DNA of 64,000 nt from Shinisaurus crocodilurus (taxonomy: Eukaryota > Chordata > Lepidosauria > Squamata > Shinisauridae). Position 1 is the stretch's first letter, and every line of letters begins with the position of its first letter. The position numbers and the translations under genes were made by a program. Below are positions 55,779-64,000 of this stretch, piece after piece. The DNA lies in assembly GCA_021292165.1 (NCBI GenBank), contig CM037876.1, positions 282,756,521 through 282,820,520 on the forward strand, given 5' to 3'. The notes beneath the pieces were generated by a model. The model did no database searches. It was not told the origin of the DNA and was given only the letters and a program-made list of their open reading frames with translations.

Positions 55779-56480
55779 TAGCTGTTGCCCGTGGCTTCGC
55801 TCACATGGATTTTAGGATTTGGTATAATTGTTTTAAAAAGAAACATGTATGGAAAAGATGCAGTGTCTCTGACTGAAACTGTAACGTTTAGGCTAATATC
55901 TGTTCTTAAAGAAAAATCAGGTTAATCCTGAGAGTCTACAGGTGATGAAGAGTGAGCATGCCAAGTTTGGGGTAGATCCATCTAAATGTGATGGAGCCTA
56001 TGCGACGGTGCCCCCCCCCCCACAACAGTCAGTCAGTCATTTAAAAAGTTTCCCTCCCTTTTCACCCCATCATGTAAAAAGTTCCCCTCCCTTTTCACCC
56101 CCTCAGAGAACATTCTAAATGGCCTAGGGGAGATTTGCATACCCAGCCTATTGGGCCCTTGCAGGAATTCATACTAACATTCTAAGTGGCGTATGGGCTA
56201 TTTGCATAACTGCTGCTAATGGCTCCTGCAGCAAGTTGGCTTCTGCAGCAATTATGAGGTGAGGCCTATTTGCAGAAGTGCAGATATGAGAGTGGGGCGA
56301 TTTTGCCCCCTTTTTCACCCCCTTAGGGACAGAATTTCCCAAAATCCTTCCTTAGTGGGGGTCTACGTCATAAAAGCAATGTCCCTTCAAAATTTCACGT
56401 TCCTAGATTAAACGGTTTGAGCTGGGCGTTGATGAATCAGTCAATCAAAAATCAGTCAGTCAGGACACCTTCTTGTTCTC
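55779..56480. repeat. interspersed repeat with ATTTGCAT modules, copy 2
   Basis: Starts CTAGCTGTTGCCCGTGGCTT, then CATGCCAAGTTTGGGGTAGA, GGAGCCTATGCGACGG, and two modules ACATTCTAAATGGCC...GATTTGCATACCC and ACATTCTAAGTGGCG...TATTTGCATAAC. GTCAGTCA direct repeats and AAAAAGTT-CCCTCCCTTTTCACCCC duplications are also present. Shares modules with 668-905. Confidence 0.6.
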
Positions 56481-57003
56481 TTGGCAGTTCAAACTTTCTC
56501 CCCTCTGCAGGAAACAGTATCCTCTCTCTTTTTTGCCCAATCTAGTGAGATAATAGGCCAGGTTGAGATATAACCTAGTTTCCCCCTTCACCATGAAAGG
56601 AACTGTGTATCATTAGGCTACAACACCAGCAGTGGTATCTGCACATCATGAGCCCAGAAGCTGCCATTAATTCCTTCACTGGTGTTCATAACTTGCAGTG
56701 ATTAGGAAGCCAGTAGGGAGAAATGAACATCATGGATTCAAAGTGTGTTAGCAAAAGGTATTGCAAGTTATTAGAGAGGCATGTCCTTCAATGCTAACTA
56801 TCTCTTTCTCTCAACAGCAGTCCTCTTGGCGTTCTCCTAGTGACTCATTCTTTCATTAATTTCAACGAGGAGAAATGATTTTCTTTACACGAGGCCTGAA
56901 CATGTCTCTTGCAGTGAAAAAAAAGCCAGTTTTAGTAATAAACAAGAAAGAAGAGAATGCGAGTCTTCCCACACTCACATTGCCTTCAGCCTTACATAGC
57001 AAA
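56481..57003. other. upstream/5' intron sequence, no feature recognised
   Basis: No exon or repeat recognised. Confidence 0.4.
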
Positions 57004-57005
57004 TA

Positions 57006-57248
57006 CAGTCATGCCTTGGATTGAGAGCATAATTTGTTCCGGAAACGTGCTTGTAATCCAAAACACTCTTATCAAAACGAAATCCCCCCCAAAAAAATTT
57101 GTACAGAGATTTTTAATTTAAGCCGTACTACAGTACTTGTATTGCAAGACGTCGCTTATATCAAGTAAAAAATAAATAAATATTTAAAAATTTGCTTGTC
57201 TTGCAAAACGCTCTCAAACCAAGTTACTTGTAATCCAAGGTATTACTG
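57006..57248 (+). mobile_element. pogo/Tigger-like MITE, copy 3
   Basis: CAGTCATGCCTTGGATTGAG ... GTAATCCAAGGTATTACTG with TA on both sides (57004-57005, 57249-57250). Very similar to 34347-34596 and 62018-62268. Confidence 0.87.
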
Positions 57249-57671
57249 TAGATGGAAGCTTCTATAATTCTGCCATTATAAAATATATGTGCGCAAAATG
57301 TATTCCATGAAGTCTGGTGTAGCTGAAAAAATGCCTCATACTGCACAACATGTCAGGTGATGGAAAGAGAGAAGAAGCACTTGAACCAGAAAATCTGTCA
57401 ACAGAAAAACTAGCCCACAGTTGCACAATCCATTATTTTCTACCTCCTTGATCTACAACTCTATCTTCGCTAGGTAGGAATGGAAAAACAAGCAAACATA
57501 AAGGTTCTTATGTAAAGCACTCAAGTAGTAACGGATGACGACATACCTACACTGGATGTGCGGTAAGATATCCTCCCTGTTCCCTGGCAAAATGATTAAA
57601 ATGACCAACTAAACCAGCAGGGCAAATACTCACATAATATTTACTATTGCAATCAACATGCCAGCTTGGTA

Positions 57672-57771
57672 NNNNNNNNNNNNNNNNNNNNNNNNNNNNN
57701 NNNNNNNNNNNNNNNNNNNNNNNNNNNNNNNNNNNNNNNNNNNNNNNNNNNNNNNNNNNNNNNNNNNNNNN
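57672..57771. other. assembly gap (100 N)
   Basis: Exactly 100 Ns, the conventional placeholder for a gap of unknown size. It lies just beyond the (ATC)n tail of an L2 copy, so a repeat-caused break is likely. Reading frames across it are meaningless. Confidence 0.98.
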
Positions 57772-57780
57772 ATATACCCA

Positions 57781-59547
57781 TGATGATGATGATGATGATG
57801 ATGATTTACATTTATTAATCACCCATCTGGCCGGCAACTGGCCACCCTGGGCGATGTACATAGGCTAAAAACAAGATAAAATACAATTAAAACATTATTA
57901 AAAAAAAATTTAAAAAAAATCTTAACCCACCCCATATTCCTGCCTGAACAGCCAGGTTTTTAATGAACGGCGGAAGCTCAGCAGAGAGGGGGCATGGCGG
58001 AGGTCACTTGGGAGAGAGTTCCACAGTACGGGGGCCGCCACAGAAAAGGCCCTCTTCCTCATCTCCACCAGTCTAGCTGCTCTGGCTGAAGGGACAAGGA
58101 GAAGGCCATCTGTGGCAGATCTTGTTGAGCGGCCCACTTGGTGTTGCTGGAGACGCTCCTTGAGATAGACTGGACCGGAGCCGTATAGGGTTTTAAAGGT
58201 CAAAACCAACACCTTGAATTCGGCTCAGCAAGCAACTGGTAGCCAGTGCAGCTCCTTGAGCACTGGTATGATGTGGTCCCGCCGGCGGCTGCCTTTAACC
58301 AGGCGAGCCGCCACGTTCTGTACCAGCTGTAGCTTCCAAACCGTCTTCAAGGGTAACCCCACGTAGAGCGCATTACAGTAGTCTAGGCGAGAGGAGACCA
58401 AGGCATGAACCACTGATGGGAGCAGGTGATTAGGAAGGTAGGGGCGCAGCTGCCGTATCAGATGGAGTTGATACAGTGCTGCCCGGCTCACAGCTGACAC
58501 CTGAGCCTCCATGGACAGCTGGGAGTCTAGAATGACTCCCAAGCTGCGGACCTGGTCCTTCAGGGGTAAATGTACCCCATTCAGCACCAGGTCAACATCC
58601 CCTAACCTCCCCTTGTCCCCCACCAGAAGTACCTCGGTCTTGTCGGGGTTCAGTTTCAGCATGTTCCTTCCCAGCCAGCCAGCCAGCCACTGACTCCAGG
58701 CACTTAGATAGGGTCTCAACGGCCAACCTCGGTGAGGACTTGAAACAGAGGTAGAGCTGCATGTCATCCGCATACTGATGACATCGCACCCCAAACCTCC
58801 TGATGATAGCTCCCAGCGGCTTGAGGTAGATATTGAATAACATCAGGGAGAGGATGGAACCCTGCGGCACCCCACAAGTGAGCAGCCGAGGGTCCGAAGC
58901 CTCCTCCCCAAGAACTATCCTCTGGTACCTTCCAGAGAGGAAGGACCGGAACCACTGCAATACAGTGCCTCCCAACCCCAAGCCCTCCAGGCGGTCCAGG
59001 AAGATACCGTGGTCAACGGTATCAGAAGCCGCTGAGAGATCGAAGAGGACTAGAAAGGAGCATTCGCCCCTATCCAAAGCCCTCCTCATATCGTCCACCA
59101 AGGCGACCAAGGCCGTTTTCGTCCCATGTCCAGGCCTGAAGCCCAGCTGGCATGGATCTAAATAATCAGCTTCATCCAAGTGTGCCTTCAACTGAGCACC
59201 CACCACCTGCTCTATCACCTTGCCCAGAAATGGTAAATTGGAGACTGGGCGAAAATTGTTTAAATCCTGGGGATCCAAGGAGGGCTTCTTTAGAAGCGGT
59301 CTTATTACTGCCTCCTTGAGGGCTGATGGCATCACTCCCTCCTCGAGGGAGGCATTCACCACCGCCTTGATCCCCTCACCCAGTCTCTCCCTACAGCTCA
59401 TGATGAGCCAGGATGGGCAAGGATCAAGCAAGCAGGTGGTCGGCCTCGCAGATGAAAGCACCTTGTCCACTTCATCAGAAGGAAGAAGCCGGAACCGATC
59501 CCAGCTTATGGAGCTTGTCTCCACCTGTCACAGGAGCATCATTTTAT
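57781..59547 (-). mobile_element. L2-type LINE with near-open reverse transcriptase, 5' truncated
   Basis: The minus-strand frame from 59524 carries the L2/CR1-group reverse transcriptase: FRPVSNLPFLGKVIEQVV, CQLGFRPGHGTKTALV, LFDLSAASDTVDHGIFLDRL, GVPQGSILSLMLFNIYLKPL and the catalytic YADD (58774-58754). The usual F before DTVDH is S. A frameshift at a CCAG tetranucleotide run (about 58672-58690) moves the frame to the C-terminal part (LNPDKTEVLLVG, SSRLDYCNALYVGLPL), one TGA stop lies near 58225, and the frame then runs to 57922. The 3' UTR has GCCCATCTGGCCGGCAACTG and a (GAT/ATC)n tail. The endonuclease region is missing. Confidence 0.88.
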
Positions 59548-59777
59548 TTTTATTTATTTATTTATTTATTTATTATATTTATACCCCGCCTTTCTTCCTG
59601 CTAGGAACCCAAGGCGGCTTACATAATCCTCCTCCTCCTCCTCCTCTCCATTTTATCCTCACAACAACCCTGTGAGGTAGGTTAGGCTGAGAGTCCGTGA
59701 CTGGCCCAAAGTCACCCAGTGAGCTTCATGGCGGAGCAGGGACTAGAACCTGGATCTCCCAAGTCCCAGTCCAACAC
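59548..59777 (-). mobile_element. tRNA-derived SINE (MIR/CORE-like), copy 5
   Basis: (TTA)n tail, TTTATACCCCGCCTTTCTTC, CAAGGCGGCTTACATAATCC, AAAGTCACCCAGTGAGC and ACTAGAACCTGGATCTCCCA. It abuts the 5' side of the L2 copy; imperfect CAGGAGCATC / CAGGATCCATC flanks are a possible duplication. Confidence 0.88.
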
Positions 59778-60767
59778 ATTGCAGGATCCATCCTTGATTG
59801 GTTATTGTGGAGACATGTCTGTCATTTCCATGTTGTTATTCTGCCATCTTTGTATCCTGTCCCTGCCTGGCATTTTTATACTCCCATGCTAGCCTGAGAA
59901 AGCATAGGATGCAGCAGTTTTGGTGGCCCATCTATGACTTGGGCTAGGATTGTTCTGCCCATTTCTTCTTACCCAGTGGTAGGTTCTTCTGTTACTCAAC
60001 TGAAGATTGTATAGATAAAGCAATGGAATCTTTATTAACTGCTGGATGCAACTATCTGATCCTTTGGTTTAGCACACTTAAGCTTGCAGAAATTAGCAAA
60101 AAAAGCAAAAAACAGTTAGCTCAATTAAAAAAAAACACCCAGTTACCTTGCATTTTATTATGTAACTTTTTATTTAAATTAAATACTTAACATTAGGTTA
60201 CAGCATTATGCTGAAATACTTACAAATCGGGATTGGATTTAAAGAATGCAGATTTACTATAATTTATGTTTCAAATCAATACAGAGCAAACAAAGAGAAT
60301 GTATTTACAGAGCTGAAACTAATTTATATGCATTTATAGCTATGTTGTGTTTTTGCTTCCAAAAATCAATAAAAGGTTGTCATGTCTTTACAAGTTTTTC
60401 CTGATTGTCTACCCTTTTCTAATCTTTCAAATCCATTAAGCTTTGACATTTGAACAACATACTAGACTTTTAGAGATCCATTCTTTTACTGTGGGCATTA
60501 GAGGATTATGCCAATTTATTTGTAGTTATGGGTTTGTTTTTTCCGGCTGTTGAAAGATTGGTTGTCAGATCATAATACTCATTCTACACTATCCCAACAG
60601 GCTTATTACTGTTGGATTCAAATGATTAAGTTATAATTCGTTATTCTACTTATTTATCTTACCATTCTCACCCAAATGCTTTTATTATAAGCCAAGTCTA
60701 CCACATACATAAAAATGCTACTGGGTTATTTCATCAACAATTTTCCTGTTACTTTTTACATATCTGA
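59778..60767. other. upstream/5' intron sequence, no feature recognised
   Basis: A/T-rich. No exon, RNA gene or repeat recognised. Confidence 0.45.
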
Positions 60768-60855
60768 CAGTGCAATGTTATGCACATCTACTGGGAATTA
60801 CCGTAAGTCCCATGGTACTTACTCCCAGGTAAGTGTGTATAGGATTGCAGCCTAA
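60768..60855. mobile_element. palindromic MITE family C, copy 2
   Basis: GTGCAATGTTATGCACATCT ... GTGTGTATAGGATTGCAGCC fold back; the centre GTAAGTCCCATGGTACTTAC is itself a near palindrome. Confidence 0.75.
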
Positions 60856-61259
60856 CTCATCTTAAGGTATTAAATATCAACAATACAGTAGTAGTGGTTC
60901 TCTTTAATTTTAACATAAACAGAGCTTCCTGGATCCTTTGTAATTACTTTATTTTTTGGACTGGATTTCTTTTTCCCCAGGAACCAACACAGCGACTTTT
61001 ATCTACATGGACATTTCTAAACACTTCGGTGTGCCCCTAACATACCAGAGACACGTCCCCCATCTTTCTAAGGGCAGACTCTTACACATTACTGTTTGCA
61101 CTCAGATATGCATGCACAAATACAGAATACATGCATGCCCAGTCAAATGAAAAGTGTTCACATTTGTGATTTAGTGTCTCTCTCTCTCTCAAAAATATGT
61201 GCAAGCAATGATTGCTTAAAGGGACAAGTACCAAAAATTCATCCATGCACTGTATTTCG

Positions 61260-61651
61260 CAGGGCTGTGGAGTCGGTAGATAAATGTTCTGACTCCGACT
61301 CCTCAGTTTTTTGTACTTCCGACTCCGACTCCCCGACTCCTCTGTATTAATATGCTAATTAATTAATTAATTAATTAATATGTGAGGTAGTTGGGCAGAA
61401 GCTGCTGCCTTCTCCTTTTTGTGTGCTGATCTGCTGCTGAAGATAGGGCAGTGGGAGGATCCAGGAGGGGCATTTATTATAAAACAGAAGTCATTAATTA
61501 TAACTGTTTGTGAATTGGGACATTTAAACTTGCTTTTTTTTAAATTCCAATCTAAATTCAGTCGGAGTCGGTACATTGTTTGCCGATTCCGACTCCAGGT
61601 ACCCAAAATTTCCTCCGACTCCGACTCCTCGACTCCGACTCCACAGCCTTG
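61260..61651. mobile_element. hAT element with GGAGTCGGAGTCGG-type ends
   Basis: 392 bp from CAGGGCTGTGGAGTCGG to CGACTCCGACTCCACAGCCTTG, flanked by the perfect 8-bp duplication GTATTTCG (61252-61259, 61652-61659). Subterminal GACTCCGACTCC hexamer runs repeat many times at both ends. No transposase. The interior has an (AATT)n run. The terminus is one I recall from hAT families in many animals, but I do not assign a name. Confidence 0.93.
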
Positions 61652-61659
61652 GTATTTCG

Positions 61660-61880
61660 AACCCCCCGTTCAATGCAGGAATCCAGGTCAAAGCATCCCC
61701 GACAGATGGCTGTCCAGCCGCACCTTGAATGCCTCCAGAGTGGGAGAGCCCACCACCTCCCTAGGTAGTTGGTTCCATTGTATGAAGGAAGCGCTCCTTT
61801 CCCAACAGTTTGGCCCACCCTTTCCCTATCTGGATCCATTCTCCAGCAGGTTCCATGAAATCAGACTCAACAGCAGCCAG
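61660..61880 (-). mobile_element. CR1 LINE 3' end
   Basis: AACCCCCCGTTCAATGCAGG, TGGCTGTCCAGCCGCACCTT, GAATGCCTCCAGAGTGGGAG and AGCCCACCACCTCCCTAGGT are the reverse of the CR1 3' region. The hAT at 61260-61651 borders it. Confidence 0.75.
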
Positions 61881-62017
61881 AAACACACACTGGCATGTCC
61901 TTTATAGTAATCTGTTTTGTTATTTTAATAAATATGGAGGATGAGGAAACAAAGTGGTACATAAACAAGCACACAGGCAGGCCATGCTAGTCACAAAGCA
62001 GTGCCTCCTTTTGAATA

Positions 62018-62268
62018 CAGTCATGCCTTGGATTGAGAGCATAATTCGTTCCAGAAACATGCTTGTAATCCAAAACACTCTTATATCAAAACGAAATCCC
62101 CCCAAAAAAATTTGTACAAAGATTTTTAATTTAAGCCGTATTACGGTACTTGTATTGCAAGACTTTGCTTGTATATCAAGTTAATAAATAAATAAATAAA
62201 TATTTTAAAATTTGCTTGTCTTGCAAAACGCTCTCCAACCAAGTTACTTGCAATCCAAGGTATTACTG
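62018..62268 (+). mobile_element. pogo/Tigger-like MITE, copy 4
   Basis: CAGTCATGCCTTGGATTGAG ... CAATCCAAGGTATTACTG with TA on both sides (62016-62017, 62269-62270). Confidence 0.87.
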
Positions 62269-62284
62269 TATACTAAAGTATACT

Positions 62285-63490
62285 GAGACTGTCCTGCTTT
62301 GGCTGAAGCAGACCCTAAATGAAGAGGCCATCCCAAAACCAGGGTAACAAAACAGGCAAATGTTCAAGCTCAAAGGTTTCAGTCCAGTGGGGATCAGGCT
62401 AAGATAGGAGTGGCCAAGATAGCAGGCAGAGGTCAAAACATAGGTTACACAGTCAAATCTATATTACATGGTCCAGAAGCAGAGTCAAGCAGGAGTCCAA
62501 GGGTCAGGAGTATCAATCACAAGGGAAGGTTCAGGAGACAAGGTAGAAGACACTGGAGCTGAAAGAACTGTACTGTTTCCAGCACTTGTTAGGCAGACCC
62601 TGAAGGCTTTTATCGCCAGAGCCTACTGAGCTCCACCCAAGGCTCTGTTAGGTTTTGGTATGGTGTGCAGAAAGCAGATGGAGTGCACAAAGTCTCCTGA
62701 CAGTCTCAAGATGTCTATGAGTCAGAATCATGGCACAGTTTGGAGACATGTTATGTACAACAGGTTATATAAGTGTTGCACCATTGGTGAGTAATATCCT
62801 AATTATAGGTACAGGGTTCTTCCTATAAAGGTACACACCTCTCTAGACCTTCATTCTCACTTGTAGTTGGGACTTGAGCTTGAGACCTGACTTGGATCTG
62901 ACCTGATCTTCTTCACTGGACAACCTTGCCTCTGCAATGATGTAGTGAGACAGACTCATCTCTTCTGCATAAGAGATGCCTGCATTGCTTGCCTTAATCC
63001 CATGTATTTGTGTCCTACAAATAAACTCCTTAATCTTTATAACTGCTACTCTCTCCTCTTTCCATCTGTGGTACTGGGAGTCATTTGCTGGGTAAGCTTT
63101 GAACCCCAGTCGATCTTACAGGCTCAGCTGTAGTACATTAGAGCTCTCTGGCCAGAGCCCTGCTTTCTCCTGAGGAGTCCTTCTCTGTAAGCAAGCACTC
63201 CTTCTCACGGGAGCCCTACTGGCCTGCCATCTGAAGTGACAACAGTCCCGGGGGCCAAGAGGTTGCTCAGCCTCTGCCTCAGAGGCAGAGTCCCCCTCCC
63301 CCTGACAGGGATGGATCTGCAGCCAACTTCCCCGAGGGCCCAGGCTCTTCCTGGTCTGGTGACAGTGGAAGATCTGGGGTGTTCTCAGTTTCTGGGAGCT
63401 CTAGCTCTTCTTCTGAGGAGGATTCCTCCACTGGGGGCAGGACAAAGGGCAATTTACTGTCCCATTACTGACTTCCCGTTGTCCCCCATC
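62285..63490 (-). repeat. long unclassified repeat interrupted by copia solo LTR
   Basis: The sequence on either side of 62646-63120 reads as one repeat that I recall as common in reptiles (GAGACTGTCCTGCTTTGGCT at the left, TCTTCTTCTGAGGAGGATTC at the right). Class not assigned; no coding frame was recognised. It is older than the LTR inserted in it. Confidence 0.45.
62646..63120 (+). mobile_element. solo LTR of the Ty1/copia family
   Basis: 475 bp, TGTTAGGTTTTGGTATGG ... GTCGATCTTACA, flanked by the perfect 5-bp duplication GGCTC (62641-62645, 63121-63125). It is homologous to the minus-strand copia LTR at 36816-37352 (GTGAGTAATATCCTA, GCAATGATGTAGTGAG, GCCTTAATCCCATGTA, AAATAAACTC). AATAAAC near 63020 is the probable polyadenylation signal. 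Confidence 0.92.
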
Positions 63491-63554
63491 AACTACCAAA
63501 GTATGTCAAAGCCTGGATAAATCATCTTTTCACTTTGCTTAACAGACCACTGAA

Positions 63555-63889
63555 CAGGGCTGGCCCTACCATTAGGCAGAGTGAGGAAACCACCTTAGGC
63601 AGTAGATGCTGGAGGAGGACAGCAGTGGCAGCCCTTCAGCCATTCCTCCTGAACATTCCAGCTACTCCCCTCTATCGGAGGGGAGAGCTGTATGTGCCAA
63701 AAGCTTTCCCCTGCGTCCCCTAAATCAGCCTGTTGCCCTCAGGTAGGGAAGATGACACACTGTCCCATATCACCAGGGTTGAAATAAAATTCAATTGCCG
63801 GTCAAGCTGCTCACTTCTGAAAGTGGAGTGGGGGACAGGCGCCATCTTGCCCTTTGCCTCAGTCAGCAGAACTTCTTGGGCTGGCACTG
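63555..63889. mobile_element. probable hAT-like element, duplication not resolved
   Basis: Starts CAGGGCTGGCCCTACCATTA and ends TTCTTGGGCTGGCACTG, which are complementary over the outer bases. Flanks CCACTGAA and ATAGTGAC do not match, so one boundary is wrong or the copy is rearranged. Confidence 0.5.
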
Positions 63890-64000
63890 ATAGTGACGTT
63901 CATGTGTTGTATTTGTTTTAAGCTAATTTTAATTCCATATTTTCAGAAAGATCCAAAGAAAATTCAGCGCACTTCAGTCATATTGAAATAATGAGCCTTT

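Noticed and set aside
57547..57868. frames reading through the N block
   Set aside because: They cross the 100-N assembly gap and are artefacts.

Overview
The window is vertebrate nuclear DNA, almost certainly from a squamate reptile (lizard or snake). Evidence: split exons with consensus splice sites, and the repeat mix (CR1, L2 and L1 LINEs, tRNA- and 5S-derived SINEs, hAT, Harbinger-like and pogo-like short DNA transposons, solo LTRs, Ty1/copia and DIRS elements). There are no bacterial-style operons. The assignment to Squamata rests on remembered repeat consensus, not on a search.

One protein-coding gene is recognisable: STON2 (stonin-2, an endocytic sorting adaptor) on the minus strand. 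Three coding exons are present: the initiator exon (47046-47133, with the WVSF motif), a second exon (44860-45123, with WVQF) and a third (33328-33525, with CWTCPS). The splice phases agree (all phase 1) and together they encode about the first 183 residues. The large downstream exon with the stonin/mu-homology region is not in the window, so 1-33327 is intron 3 (incomplete), 33526-44859 is intron 2 and 45124-47045 is intron 1. Everything above about 47.2 kb is 5' intron or upstream DNA; no promoter or CpG island was recognised.

The remainder is mainly nested mobile elements, many dated relative to each other by target-site duplications (TSDs) that can be read directly. 2.9-5.1 kb: a CR1 copy split by a 5S-derived SINE and by a solo LTR (TSD GAAGC), which itself holds a GC-rich hAT element (TSD CTCTCACC). 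6.4-8.1 kb: a second solo LTR (TSD CTAAG) holding another copy of the same hAT (TSD CATGCATG). 10.0-10.8 kb: a third solo LTR (TSD TATAC). 11.9-13.8 kb: the 5' part of an L1 with ORF1, interrupted by a TSD-bounded insertion ending in a U2 snRNA fragment. 36.8-40.8 kb: a decayed Ty1/copia element; a solo LTR of the same family lies at 62.6-63.1 kb (TSD GGCTC). 40.85-43.9 kb: a truncated DIRS element. 57.8-59.5 kb: an L2 copy with a nearly open reverse transcriptase, next to a 100-N assembly gap.

The most unusual signals are: (i) palindromic short transposons of two different termini/TSD classes that share one inner palindrome carrying a ZNF143/THAP11-like motif; (ii) a GC-rich hAT family that carries CAG/CTG trinucleotide runs and a conserved internal hairpin and sits twice inside solo LTRs; (iii) 5S-rRNA-derived SINEs ending in a CR1-like tail; (iv) two insertions containing only the 5' end of U2 snRNA; and (v) a 48-bp snap-back inversion of an L2 segment.
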